Assembly (NCBI GenBank): GCA_963922205.1
Contig: CAWUHX010000524.1
Coordinates: 20,316 to 84,315, forward strand
Direction: 5' to 3'
From: Romanomermis culicivorax
Taxonomy: Eukaryota > Nematoda > Enoplea > Mermithida > Mermithidae
DNA: 64,000 nt
Shown: positions 40,886-52,400 of the stretch, piece after piece
Layout of the letters: each line of letters starts with the position of its first letter
How positions within the stretch are numbered: position 1 is the first letter of the stretch
Made by a program: the position numbers and the translations under genes
Notes under the pieces: model-generated
What the model saw: only the letters and a program-made list of their open reading frames with translations
Told to the model about the DNA's origin: nothing
The model's database searches: none

Positions 40886-41244
40886 CGAAAATAATTAATA
40901 TAGTAATATTTTGCAAATGAAATCTAAAAAATAGCTCCATAACGCCTTCGACTTTATGGGATCTATAACTCGGGGAGGGTTTTTTCGGGACTTATAAACA
41001 TTTTGATTTCTTCACACCGAGTGCGTGAAAAAATATAATTTTGCCCATTAAAAAATTTTCCAGCGTCGTAGCTTTTTGATAACTGCCTAAAACTGCCATA
41101 AAATTGCCAAAAATAAGTTAGAACGATAAAAAATTCGAAGGGAGAAAAAGGGAAAAAATGGGAAAGGTATAATACAGGGAACATTAAAAAAGGACACATA
41201 AAACAAAATTTAAACAGAAGGCACAAATAAAACGATAAAACGAA

Positions 41245-44165
41245 TTATAAACTACAGTAAAAATCGGGTGTCCGGGTAACAAAAGGCATTACCCGATTTA
41301 TAGAAACTATTTGTACGCGCGAATCTGGTTTCCCAGCGCGGCGTATTTTTATGACATTTTTATCTAAATTCTGTGTTTCAATTACTTCATAGGGACCGTC
41401 ATTTGTAGTGTCGGCTTTCCCTTTTATAATTCCTTTCTGATAGAGGACAAGTTCACCCGTTTGGAACGTCTTTTCGCGAGCCTTCCTATCATACTGTAAT
41501 TTTCTTTCAGCCGCTGCTTTTCTTGATTTTCGTTTATAATTTTGTACGTGTTAAGGAGGTGTTCCGTTAACATGTGTTTATACGTCTCGTAATTGTTTTG
41601 GACAATTATTGGCCTTGCGATATCATTATCTATCTGAAACCTTGCCTCGTGTCCATACAATAGACTATGGGGGGAGCTGTTCGTAGTTTTGTGGGGCGTA
41701 ATCCGATACGCAAATAAAATCTGCTCCAGGTAATGGGGCCAATCGTCTGGGTCGGTAATTGCCACTCTCCTAATTTGCTCAATTAGCGTCCTATTGAATC
41801 TTTCCACCATACCATTACATTGCGGGTGGTATGGTGTCGTATTTATTTTCTTTATTTTCAGGAGATCACACATGTCGCGCATTAGTTCGGACATATACGC
41901 TGAGCCCTGGTCGCTCAGCAAGTGTTTAGGCGTCCCTTGGGTATAAATTACTTTTTCCATGAATGCCTTTACTATAGTATCGGCTTTTTGGTCTGGAATA
42001 CATTTGGCCTCCACCCATTTTGTGAAATAATCCATAAATACGATAACATATGGCCTCTTTTTTCGTAAGGGCGAAATACTAACCACATCGGTGGCTACTA
42101 TATCCCAAGGGTAGGAAACAGGTATGGGGTTGAGTGGTTGAATTGGGTTTGTTATTGGGCGGCATAATTGGCATACGACGCAGGATTTTATCCATTTAAT
42201 AATGTCGTCTTCCATATTTGACCACAAAAATTTATTCCCAATTGCGGCAATAGTTCTATCTATCCCTTGATGGCCCATTAATGTATCGCCATGGTATTGA
42301 TGCAAAACAAGGTGCCTAAGCTTGGAGGGAATTACTAACTGATTTCTTCCATGGATATTTTCTCGGTATAATACTTCGTTTTCCAAGTGAAAACTGTTGA
42401 AGTATTTTTTGGAGCTGTTTTCGCCGATATTCCGGAAAATATCCACCAACTTCGAATCTAGTCGCTGTTGTTTCTTGATCAATTCCAGAGAGAATAAGTC
42501 GGACTCCTTTTTTGCTTCCTCTGGCGTTTGGTCTATTTCTTTTTGGGTTGGTGGTGGAGGGTCGATAAATGTTTCTTGTGTCTCGGGCTCAAGCATTTGT
42601 CTCGTCATGGCTCTCATTACTGCCATGCATTCTGATTCTATCTTCACATTTTTGTCCTCAATTTCTTCATTACTTTCTCGCTTCTTGTTTTGGATCTTCT
42701 CTTTCTCTTCGGATCTTGATAAGAAATCTGCAAAGGCATTTTCGCGTCCGGCTACATATTCGAATGTATAATTGAACTGTCCAAGATATAAAGCCCATTT
42801 CAACAACCTTTGATTTTGTTGTTTTTCCGCTGAGAGCCACGTAAGTGGTTTATGATCTGTTCTAATTGTGACCCTAAACCCCATAACGTAGTGTCGGTAT
42901 TGCTTGAACCCGTAGACCACGGCTAGACACTCTCTCTCCGTTGTGGAATATCTTGTTTCGGCGTTGTTTAGAACTCTACTTGAATAGGCTATTGTCCAGC
43001 GATCATTTTGTGTTTCCTGGTACAAAATCGCACCTATCGCTGTCCCTGAGGCGTCAGTTTGAATCACAAATTTCGCCGATCCATCAAATATTGGGTAGCG
43101 AAGGAAGGGTGCCGTCATTAGGGCGTTTTTTACATCCTTAAATGCTGTTAACTGTTCTTCCGAAAGTTCGAACTTCTCCTTCCTATTCTTCTTTACAAGG
43201 GCTTTAAATAAAGGCTGGGCGATGAAAGCTAAGTTATGTATGAACTGTTTGGACCATTGTACCAATCCCAAAAATTTTTGTAGCTGCTTGATGGATATCG
43301 GTACTTCAAAATTTTTGACCGCTTCTATTTTCTGGGGATCAACTGACATTCCATTTTTATCCAATATGTGGCCTAAAAATTTTACGCTAGCTGGCATAAA
43401 GGAGCATTTGTCAGGTTTCAATGTGAGATTTGCATTTGTCAGACATCGAAAAATAGTCTCTATATTTTCTAAATGCTCCCCAACCGTTTTAGAGAAAATT
43501 ATCACATCGTCGATATATACTAAACATATTTTCCCCACATAGGGATAAAGAATTCGCTCCATGAGACACTGAAATTCTGCGGGAGCATTTTTAAGCCCAA
43601 ATGGCATTACTTTAAATTGGAAAAGACCGTCTTGGCATATAAATGCTGTCTTTTCCTTTGATTCTGAATGCATTGGTACCTGCCAGTACCCGGACTTTAA
43701 ATCCAAAGTCGAAAAATAGTGTGCACCTCCTAACGCATCTGAGTAATCGTCAATTCGTGGTATCGGAAATTTATCATCTTTCGTTACTTGGTTAATCCCT
43801 CTGTAATCAACTACTGGTCTCCAAGTGCCATCTTTCTTGCCCACTAAAAACAATGGTGCAGCCCAAGGGCTTCTAGAGTGCTCAATGACCCCTTTTTCCA
43901 TCATATCCTTCACATGCTCACGGATAATATCTCTTTGCATTATAGGGGCTCTCCAGTAGTGCTTTTGGACCGGCAATGCGTCTCCTGTGTCGATTCTATG
44001 TTGTGCCTCATGAGTCATCATCAGAGGGTCGTTTTTCATACTAAATGCGTGCCTATGTTTAAGTAGGACGTTCATAAGCTGTTGTTGCCCTTGTCGATCG
44101 ATACTTGATTCTTTCACTAACTGCGTTATGATTTTGATAAATTCTGGATCGCTCTGCTGTTGGAT
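41245..44165 (-). CDS. Pol: reverse transcriptase, RNase H, integrase (frameshifted near its end)
   Basis: Main frame 44117-41424 (897 codons), open upstream to 44165. [33 protein letters not shown] and the catalytic YIDD box at about residue 205. RNase [29 protein letters not shown]. Integrase: HHCC finger (H..H then CVVCQLC), the catalytic triad in ATDVVS, SDQGSAY and NGMVERFN. Near 41520 the frame ends in unrelated sequence, while the neighbouring frame continues as a normal integrase tail (ending with a GPYEV-type strand) to a TAA at 41247-41245. So one base has been lost or gained. It belongs to the Ty3/gypsy group, and the gene copies and inserts the element. Confidence 0.92.
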
Positions 44166-45722
44166 TTAAGGTTCTGACTGAAGTTGATGTATCTTTTCAT
44201 CAAATTCTGGCCCCACGAATTTCGTTTTGGATTTTGCTACTAGCTCGTTGCTACGCAATTTTATCCCCTTGTTGGTTTCGTTTATAAGTAGAATTTGGAA
44301 ATTATTATCTCTGGCATCCACAATTGAGGCATCGACCTCGAACAAAGTATTCTTCCCCATTTCTTCTACCACTATGGGACCCTTTGTCCAATCTTTCTGT
44401 GGCCAAACCACAGCTTGCACAAAAGAAGTGGTATTTGGGGGAATATATGTCCCGTTTTTTGTCCAAATAAACGTTTCTTCATTCATTTCGGTAATTCGCA
44501 TTACTTGTTCTTGATCATCGTCACTTTCTAATTCAGGCAAATCTTCTTCCTTACTTTCCTCCTTTATAGGTACATAATCCAAAACCATTGGATTTGTAGG
44601 AATTGGCAACCGCGACGGTATCTGTGCATCGTCGAATAACGTTTCACTAATTATCTGTCTTTCTACATTCGCTAGGCGTATGTGGCCTTTTCGAAAATCA
44701 ATAGACGCCTGTATACTAGGATGGGTTAGAAAATCTAGACCCAATATAATACCTTCGTTCAGGTTATCTAGCAATGCGAATCTAGCTAGAAAATTTCCAA
44801 AACCAGTTCCGAGGTATATAAATGTAGGACCATATGTTGTTACGCGTTTTCCAACCGCTGTTACTACTGAATTTAAAATAGGAAATTTTGTCTTCGATAT
44901 ATTCAGTAATCTCGACGCTGTATTTGTCCTCATAAAGCTAGATTGCGCTCCCGTATCGATTAGAGCTTTGAATTCTTCTCCACGTATTTTGACGGGTATT
45001 AATAATGGTTGGCATTTGCGAAAATTTTCCAAAAATAGATGTTCGTTATCATTGGCGAGTCTAGGTTTTGCTTCTGAGGTAGAATTGATAACATTCGCCA
45101 GACTTAGCTCATAATTTTCTATAAGAACTCCATCTAAGGCTATAATCTCCAGTTTATCTTGTTTTTTAGCCTCTTGTGAATTTATGTCGTTTATGGAGTT
45201 ATTCGGAGGGTTGCTGATCAGTTGCGAAGATGTTGACGGTGTGATATTTGGCGGCGGCTGCGGGACATTATTTTGACGATAATAATATGCCACATTTGAA
45301 TTCTGTTCCACATTATTTTGATATGGCATCCGTTGACCGAAATTTGCGAAACCAGCTTGTCCGCGATTTACGAAGCCACCACGTTGGTCGAAGTTTCGAT
45401 TATAGAAATTGTTACCACGATTCCACGACCTTCCCTGATCCATTGGTTGAATCAATTCAGGGTGAAGAACAAAACAATTTTTGGACGAGTGGCTATTCGA
45501 CTTATGATATGAACAATATGGTCCACCATATGGATTTCCCAAAACTCGGTCAGGTAAATTATTGTATTGAACATTATTAGGATTACTATTGACTCCCCAA
45601 CGATTAAGAGCTGAAGGGCCCTGATTCCTAATTGCATCATTGACCATCTTCATAATATCTTGATGAGATACGAGGTTTTGAAATGCTGGTGGTGGTGGAA
45701 AAATTTGCTGAGGCCTTGCAAT
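44166..45722 (-). CDS. Zinc knuckle and aspartic protease segment
   Basis: Open frame 45653-44166, open upstream to 45722. Near residue 47 lies [14 protein letters not shown], a C-x2-H-x4-H-x4-C knuckle instead of the usual CCHC. Asn/Gly/Arg-rich sequence follows, then the protease: [14 protein letters not shown] (Asp-Thr-Gly active site), [11 protein letters not shown] and [10 protein letters not shown]. It starts directly after a TAA that ends Gag and ends at a TAA before RT, both in the same frame, so expression would need readthrough, reinitiation or a repaired copy. Role by family: nucleocapsid RNA binding and polyprotein processing. Confidence 0.85.
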   Translation of the reverse strand: MARPQQIFPPPPAFQNLVSHQDIMKMVNDAIRNQGPSALNRWGVNSNPNNVQYNNLPDRVLGNPYGGPYCSYHKSNSHSSKNCFVLHPELIQPMDQGRSWNRGNNFYNRNFDQRGGFVNRGQAGFANFGQRMPYQNNVEQNSNVAYYYRQNNVPQPPPNITPSTSSQLISNPPNNSINDINSQEAKKQDKLEIIALDGVLIENYELSLANVINSTSEAKPRLANDNEHLFLENFRKCQPLLIPVKIRGEEFKALIDTGAQSSFMRTNTASRLLNISKTKFPILNSVVTAVGKRVTTYGPTFIYLGTGFGNFLARFALLDNLNEGIILGLDFLTHPSIQASIDFRKGHIRLANVERQIISETLFDDAQIPSRLPIPTNPMVLDYVPIKEESKEEDLPELESDDDQEQVMRITEMNEETFIWTKNGTYIPPNTTSFVQAVVWPQKDWTKGPIVVEEMGKNTLFEVDASIVDARDNNFQILLINETNKGIKLRSNELVAKSKTKFVGPEFDEKIHQLQSEP

Positions 45723-47273
45723 TTATTGTTGTTGACTTATACTGCTATCTTGCTGACGAATTTGCAAATTATTAAATCTTCTATTTTCATAGACTCGATT
45801 CAACGGATCATCTTCGCCGTCTTCTTGTTCTTCGCTAAATTCCTTCCAGGCCGTCGTATCGGCTTTCAATTTATTTACAAATTCTGCCAAAGAGGCGATA
45901 TTTTTGAATTCGTGAAGTCGACCTTCCATTCCAGTTTGGACGTATACTGGAGCCTTGTGAAAATATGTTTCGATAACAATTCGATTTCTTTCGTTTTCTG
46001 TTTTTTCGTAGTTCAATAAATGCACATAAGTCTTTATTCGTCGCAAAAAATCTTTTGTGGTTTCCCCTTTTCGTTTTTTCATATCATGTAGTTCCCTTCT
46101 AAGTGCAGGAGTGTCCATTTTGGGGGCGATCATTCTGATTACGCTTGCTTTTCCTTCTTCATAGCTGCCGTCCTTGTCTACATACGTCGACGTTTCAAAA
46201 TCGCAACACCGCCAGAGTACTTCAATTCTTAGGTCTTCTGTATCTTCAGGTTTGAATGTGCCTTCCAAACAGGTGAAAAAATTGAGTATTTCTGCAGCCT
46301 CCAATTTATCGGATATTTCTTCATTTTTCATTCGGCTTAGAATTATCTTCATTCTTTTTTCGGGATCTTCACAATATCTTCCATACTCTTGCTGATTTCG
46401 AGGACTGCCTCCAGATATTGGTTGTTCTCTTCCTTGATTCCATGACGTAGTTGGTATCTCTTCTTCCATCATTCGATGTTGGGCACCTTGAGCCTGAGCC
46501 TGAGCCAAGTGGTTTTCAAACCAATTCAATTTTCTTTCCAAACTCCTGTCTAAATGGTCTTTGATCGGTTCAGACGGAAGTATTTCCATATCTCCAGGAT
46601 TCGATATTCTTTCGTCAGGTCTTTTATCCATTTTCTTCATCAATTCCCGCATTTGTTTCTCAACTTCTTCCATTATCTTTCTTGAGTTTTGTTGTTCTTG
46701 TTCCCGAAATTTTTCTTCCCATAACTTGCGTTCCGCTCTTTCTCGCATGAGTTGATCCAGTATTTCTTGTTCTCGTAATGCCACCTTCGTTCTTTCTACA
46801 TTAACGGCATTAGTCGATTTGTCAATGGCTCTTTGCATGGATTCCAGGATGGCTAAAGTGGCCACATCCTGTATATTTCCACTCGTTATCCTTTCCATTT
46901 CGTTCTTCGGTTTCGCTTCAATGTTGACCTTCGTGTCACTTTTCGGTATTGTAGGCGTATATCTTGAGTTATAAAATGATACCGCATTCATTTTGGGGGG
47001 TAAACTAATTTTCTCAAAAGATGATACTGAATCAGAGGACATCTGTATCCGGTGATCTGCATAATCATATGTTTCCGCATCAATAGTTTGATCTTTATCA
47101 CTATCCTTGGGTAAATTCGCAAATTTCTTTGCTACTTGCTCAATGGTTGCTTTTATATTTGCCATTCGTTCGGCGTGATCTTCTTTAGTTACTTCGGTTT
47201 GCAATAGTGTTGCCTTTGGTCGTCTTCCAGGTTGTTTCCGCACCATTAATTTCGGTTTCGATACTTTCTTCAT
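45723..47273 (-). CDS. Gag-like capsid protein
   Basis: 516 codons. The start ATG at 47273 has an in-frame stop just upstream. Basic N-terminus ([20 protein letters not shown]), a Glu/Arg-rich coiled region (about residues 165-220), then the retrotransposon Gag core ([40 protein letters not shown]). It ends with a Gln run (SISQQQ) before TAA. The next protein segment follows in the same frame without a gap. Confidence 0.85.
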   Translation of the reverse strand: MKKVSKPKLMVRKQPGRRPKATLLQTEVTKEDHAERMANIKATIEQVAKKFANLPKDSDKDQTIDAETYDYADHRIQMSSDSVSSFEKISLPPKMNAVSFYNSRYTPTIPKSDTKVNIEAKPKNEMERITSGNIQDVATLAILESMQRAIDKSTNAVNVERTKVALREQEILDQLMRERAERKLWEEKFREQEQQNSRKIMEEVEKQMRELMKKMDKRPDERISNPGDMEILPSEPIKDHLDRSLERKLNWFENHLAQAQAQGAQHRMMEEEIPTTSWNQGREQPISGGSPRNQQEYGRYCEDPEKRMKIILSRMKNEEISDKLEAAEILNFFTCLEGTFKPEDTEDLRIEVLWRCCDFETSTYVDKDGSYEEGKASVIRMIAPKMDTPALRRELHDMKKRKGETTKDFLRRIKTYVHLLNYEKTENERNRIVIETYFHKAPVYVQTGMEGRLHEFKNIASLAEFVNKLKADTTAWKEFSEEQEDGEDDPLNRVYENRRFNNLQIRQQDSSISQQQ

Positions 47274-47382
47274 CCTTTACCTTTGTAGCTGTACAAGTCA
47301 CACATCAGTCGACAGATGTCCTTGAGATCTACTCAAAAACGTGATTTTTTTGTTATGTATTTTCACTTTGACCTATAAAAGC

Positions 47383-47425
47383 GGTTCTCCAAAGTTCTCC
47401 AAAGTTCTCTAAAGTTCTCCAAAAT
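47383..47425. repeat. Four tandem copies of TTCTCCAAAG
   Basis: A 10-11 base unit repeated four times just upstream of gag (minus-strand sense), ending AAAATG. Possibly part of the element's leader. Confidence 0.8.
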
Positions 47426-47645
47426 GTAGTTTACCTCCAAAGGATTTGGCCGATTGGGTGTCATTCGGCCGTCAGCATATTCACATGGGCACTTTGTTCA
47501 GTAGCATAGTCAGATGGCTATAGTCAACACGTGTATAATGGCTACAATAAGCACAGCAATTAAGTGTAATGTTGTGCTAAATATTTATGTTGAAAGAACA
47601 ATACATCTTGATAAATTTATTTTATTCACCTGAAAAAAAGGTATC

Positions 47646-47745
47646 ATCCCAGTAGGTCGACCAATGTCTCAGACATATAAATTTCCAGTAGGTTGACTGT
47701 TCCACTAAGTCGACCATCCATATGAGTAGACTGTCCTAAAAAGTC
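47646..47745. repeat. Lone arm of the GGTCGACC array family
   Basis: Degenerate units CCCAGTAGGTCGACCAATG, CCAGTAGGTTGACTGTT and CACTAAGTCGACCATCC, as in 19984-20645. No opposite arm. Confidence 0.65.
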
Positions 47746-47759
47746 CACTATAGTTTTTT

Positions 47760-48065
47760 TTATTTTTGCGAGCAGGACTGTACCAATTTTCCTATAGCTG
47801 GAAAGGCAGGCTTTACAGGACTATAGGGTCGTATAAGTGCCCATCTTATATGAGAGGCGCTCTTTGGGTACTTTTTGGCGCCTAGTGAAGGCCGCATTCC
47901 ACAGGCTGCCTGATAAGCAGGACGTGTTCCGCTACCACGCCTTATCGGCTACGTTCGGCTACCACGCCTTTGCCACGCCTTATCGCCAAGACGATAACTG
48001 CCCTGAGTAGACCCTGGCAAGAAGCGTTCCAAGCTGTAGTTGGGGGCAATAACCAATGGACCAAT
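47760..48065 (-). mobile_element. SINE body, 5'-truncated copy
   Basis: The inverse complement matches 52780-53075: CTTGGAACGC.TCTTG.CAGGGT, GTACCCAAAGAGCGCCTCTC, ATATAAGATGGG and TTTCC.GCTATAGGAAAA. It lacks the tRNA-like head. A CACGCCTTATCG duplication lies inside. Confidence 0.7.
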
Positions 48066-48095
48066 AAGTCCTGAAAGGAGTCCAATATACTGATT

Positions 48096-48275
48096 AAATC
48101 AGAATCGCCCTTGAAAGGTTTTAGAGACTTACTAGCCCAGAGTCCCTGGGAGTTTAATGATCCAAATTTGCGTGATCGGATTGCTTTCAGGGCTCATGCT
48201 TATGTAAAACGAGACATGGATGTTTCACGAAAGCTGACGAATGTTTGCAATCATTTGAATATTACCAGCACATAA
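48096..48275 (+). pseudogene. Fragment faintly similar to the accessory-gene tail
   Basis: A short plus-strand frame reads LLAQSPWEFNDPNLRDRIAF then RAHAYVKRDMDVSRKLTN, stopping at 48275. The RAHAYVxxxMxxSRKL block recalls QAHAYVTMKLRREFNAR in the accessory gene at 36.8-38.8 kb, in the opposite orientation. The similarity is short and could be chance. Confidence 0.3.
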
Positions 48276-49343
48276 GACAATGTTGAAAAAATCTATTAAG
48301 TCATCTTCATCAAATAAGATAGTTCAAACAATAACTAAACATTGGAGAGCCCAGGAATCCGAGTAAAATTTCCGGTCAGAAACGTAAATATTGTTTTTTG
48401 TTGTTGTAATTCTATCTGATCTGCGGTTCAAGTCGAAAATTTTCATTCGTCATATCTTTATGTAGATCACATGCTGATTTTTTTCAATTTATGGTTGTAT
48501 TTTTTTGTTTGGGACGTTGTCGGAATGTTTTTCAATTTTGTCTACTTCTTTGTTGTATATCCATGGGTTCTGTAGAGTTAATCGTTTTTTGTTTTCATTG
48601 TGTCTGGGTTCCCTTTATGCTACCGTATGCCGGTTATCATGAATGCATTGGCTGGCCATCTGACCACGCTGATTATCTGAAAACGCTGGCCAAAAGAACA
48701 CTTTGGTCACGTGAAACCTATCCGATTATGCCTGGTTGCAGTGCATGGAAGTCTGTTCGAGTGGTCGTCGATGGATCAAGAACTTGATCTCCTAGTTGAG
48801 CATGTAGACATTCGCACGCTTCGTGTTGTTCGGGACTGCATTGTTCGGCACTCGCAGCATGGCGGTCATCAATCATCGGACGAATCCTAAAAATATTTAT
48901 TACACAACGTATCTTCGAGTCAAAAATAGACTCACGTGGAGCTGTTGGGCACGTGCAAATTTCGTTGCCCGATTTTCGACATATAAACCAGTGTTTTCGT
49001 GCTGCCATGTGATTTTTTTCGATATATTTTTTTTATTCTGAGCACCAAAAATGCACTGGAAAATCTCATTTTCGGACATCTTGATAAGCTCGTGGCTGAT
49101 AGTAGCCGCTCGCTGATAAGACTACATTTCGTCGATATTGACGATCGTCTATCACGCGGTGGATTCTTTTCCGCTCGGCGTGGAGACGTCGCCAGTGTGA
49201 AAAATCTGGTTTTTCGGATCGCATATTTCACAGGGTGGGCCGCACTTTGAGTATCGATGATTGTTTTCATTGTTTTTTAAAGTACTGCTCAGCCGGTGTG
49301 ATTTTAGGTGTGAAATCTTCGCCGTCTGTCATCAAATGTGAAA
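48276..49343. other. Region upstream of the secreted-protein gene
   Basis: Contains open frames (48491-48787 and 48999-49250) without recognisable motifs. Probably promoter or UTR plus unknown DNA. I see no clear TATA box or initiator. Confidence 0.35.
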
Positions 49344-49476
49344 ATGTTGTGCACGTGGACGACATTCCTGTTGGTATGCAGAAAGCGAAACTCCTGCCTT
49401 GTCGTTATCGTATATTGTATTTCATTTCAGGGCTCCTTAATTCTGATTAGTCTTTCATTAGTATATGCTCAAGAAA
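49344..49476 (+). CDS. Signal-peptide exons of the Kunitz-like gene
   Basis: The ATG at 49344 gives 10 codons up to TTG/GTATGC. A 57-base intron ends TTCATTTCAG, and the second exon encodes GSLILISLSLVYAQE before GTAAGT (phase 1). Reading through the intron also stays open but inserts CRKRN... into the hydrophobic core, so the spliced form is the better signal peptide. Confidence 0.65.
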
Positions 49477-52400
49477 GTAAGTGCATGAGGAAGCTGGAAC
49501 GAGAGTCAAGCGGTGCTGTTCGAAATCACCCAGACGAGAAAATTGGGGAAGTTGTCTGCAGAGAATATTAGGAATCTATATTGAGAGCTCTGCGAGCTCA
49601 TGATTCTCAAGATATTTGAAATAAATTCTCAGCTCAGACTGCAAGACTCAGGTCTCATCCAGCTCGTTTATGCGCTTGTCCTTAGTCTACAGCTAGTTTT
49701 AAAATGAGCTACGGATAATCTTGTTTACACTAGAATCTGGTACCTGATATTTTGAGCCGGCTCCAAGACGGACCCGGCTCACTTGTACCTAGAGTCGGTT
49801 CTAGCTGAGGAGGTTTTTAATCGGCAGGTTTAGGGTCCGTTCTCTACGGGGTATCATGATCGTAAACTCGATTATGATTATAGCTCCGATTCTAGATTTT
49901 TCGTATACTCCGTCATAACTGCATTTTGAATAGAACAAGCATCCTATGGTCTTACCAGTATAGTCAAAATATCGGTGTATCTACATCATAATGTTGTTTG
50001 GTGCGCAAATTCAATTCACTCGTTACTGTAGTATCTTTTTCTTCAGATCGCTTTAGGATGGGTGACATTGAAAACAAGTTATCTGCTAAAAAACTTGCTC
50101 AGCATCACCTATAGATTCTTGAGCAGGCGCCTCATTAGCATCAAACAATCTTACAGTAAAAAAGGTACAGCAAATGCTTTATAGTGAAAAACGAAAATTA
50201 GAGCTTATTCAACATTTTCTAAATCAAGAATTTCATAACGACGGACTGCTGCTGGATCTAGTTCAGTGAAATGATACATAGAGCCTACCCTTTGCTGGAA
50301 GATTAACAGTTCTTCCAGATATCTGGCAGAGGAACCAATATTTTCACCGATTTTTCTTCCATCTTATATTGTTGGAAGAATATGTCCAAGTGAAAATCTT
50401 TCTGGTCGCACAGACTCAAAGAATTAGTCTGGCGCGAGTTCTACTTTCTCAATTCAGATCTTTCCAATCTTACGCCGTGTATTTGGAATCTGTAGTATTT
50501 TGCTCTTTTATTTAGTTGATATATTCTGCTACAATGCGGCTAAAAATCTTTGTACAAAAACCACCGAAACATATAGGAAAGTATGCTTTACGAGTTTTAG
50601 ATCCTGCAGACGATTCCAATGTAAGTTTTCCTTGAATGCACTATGTCACACGTAAAATTCTAAAATGCTTCGCACAGATATACCGCACGGATTGTACAAG
50701 TATAATCCTCAAAAGAAGTCTTGTGTATCTACTAATGATCGCGGCTTCCTTGGAAAGAACGCTCTGTTTCAAACAATGGAAGAATGTAAGACGGCTTACG
50801 GTAGGTTCAAAATTATCCACTGTATCAAGTATTATTTCGAATATTTCTTGATCATTTTTCAAAGCCCGAAAAGCAAATTTGGAAGCCAAAGGGCAACAAT
50901 GCTCCGGTCATCCGAACGACGTTTGCCAAAGAGGGAAGAGTCGACCTAGTAAGTGAGGCCATAATAACGCTCTCAAGTTTAGAGTTTCAGTGAAACAGCT
51001 TATTATATCAGGCGTTTCCGAAACAAATGAAGAAATGAGGATTAATATCTCATTCTCATTACAAAAATGATTCAGAATTTCACAGATGAACGGAGTGTCT
51101 GTTTCCCATGACACTGGAATGAGTTCAAGTCGTTATCCATGACTCAGAATGTGGGGTATTATTTTTTCAAAAGTATACTAACTTATAGTCTGTTTTTTAC
51201 AAAATGCTTCCAAATAATGAATCCAGAAAGCAAATACTATTTTATATTTTCAGCATTTTCTGCCAAACCGTGCATCATATCGAACCAAAATTTTGTGACG
51301 ACACTTAACTGAAACTTGGAAATGTTTTCAGTGAAAAATTTTACTGGAAAAGCTTCATGTAGGCAATTTACAAGTCACCAAATATTAGTTTCATTTTTTG
51401 TTTTAGTGGCATTTTATTAAGAACAGACTATAGTTCTACTCCTCTGTTTCAACACCTAAAAAATTCGGTTTTCAAGTAAATGAAATGAATTTTTGGAATC
51501 ACGAAGAAGTGACTAGTGATTGCAAAGTGGAATAGTTTTGAAGTTTTGAAACATCGAATGCAATAAACATGTATCACTTTTCGTTGGAATCTCTGTTAAA
51601 ATGGAATCGGCGAAAACAAATGAAACACCGACTCCTCTATATTGTGCTAAAATGAACAATTCAAAACGACAGATTTGTAGTTGTTCTCAACGGGCAACAG
51701 TAGAGCAGGGTATAGGGATAAGTTCGAACTAGCGTTTTCTCAATGGAAGAGGAAACAGAGGTACTTGAAGCCGTATAAATTGAGCCATGTGTACGATTCT
51801 TTGGCTGTTTTTATATTGATTAGTCGAAGGACTACAACAGCACACTGCAACGCTAATTTTCAGAAAAATTTCAATGAATGTTGTAAGTTCGAAAAAAACA
51901 TTGCTATCGTTGGCTTTCTTTCATTGGAAACAAGCATGTCACTTTTATAAAACATGTTTGGCTTAGGGTCAAAGATGTTTGTTGTATATGTGGAACGACT
52001 TGGTTATCTTGAACTGCAGCAACAACGTGCGGTTGAGCGTCGTCATGCAGTAATAGTATTACTTTATGATTTACAGAGGCTTACTGCCTCTGAGCCAAAA
52101 CATTTAGCAAACATTCCAGCTGCTCTGGATAGACGTTTGTAGTGCTCGAAGCATATGATACTTTAAGCTTGTTATGTTTAGTCTCTGCTTAGGTCGAAAA
52201 ATGTCAACAATATAATTAAAGGGCTTATTACTTGCGCATTACTATAGGTCACTCAAAGAAGCTTCCTGTTGATATAGGTCAGTACAGTGCAGCAGTTCTC
52301 TGGCAGACTAAACACAACTTTCAGCTGCAGTATAACTTCAACTTCCTGAATCTGACACTAACAAAAGCTTGCATAAAAAGCGGACGGGGTCTCTCCAGCC

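Larger units (their letters stand above)
34555..47273 (-). mobile_element. Ty3/gypsy-type LTR element with accessory exonuclease gene, 5' end missing
   Basis: Reading down the minus strand: Gag (47273-45723), zinc knuckle and protease (45722-44166), RT-RNase H-integrase (44165-41245), spliced accessory gene (40885-36470), polypurine tract (35317-35306) and 3' LTR (35305-34555). All coding parts are co-linear and on one strand, and the domain order PR-RT-RH-IN is that of Ty3/gypsy (Metaviridae). I found no sequence like the LTR right of 47273, so the 5' LTR is missing or replaced. Breaks: a TAA codon in frame between Gag and protease, another between protease and RT, and a one-base frameshift near 41520 in the integrase tail. 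The copy is probably not autonomous, although the accessory gene remains largely open. Confidence 0.8.

Noticed and set aside
44166-47273. Alternative genetic code with TAA as Gln
   Set aside because: Two TAA codons next to Gln runs suggested it, but the host genes here end properly at TAA (1774, 58028) and TGA (23674).
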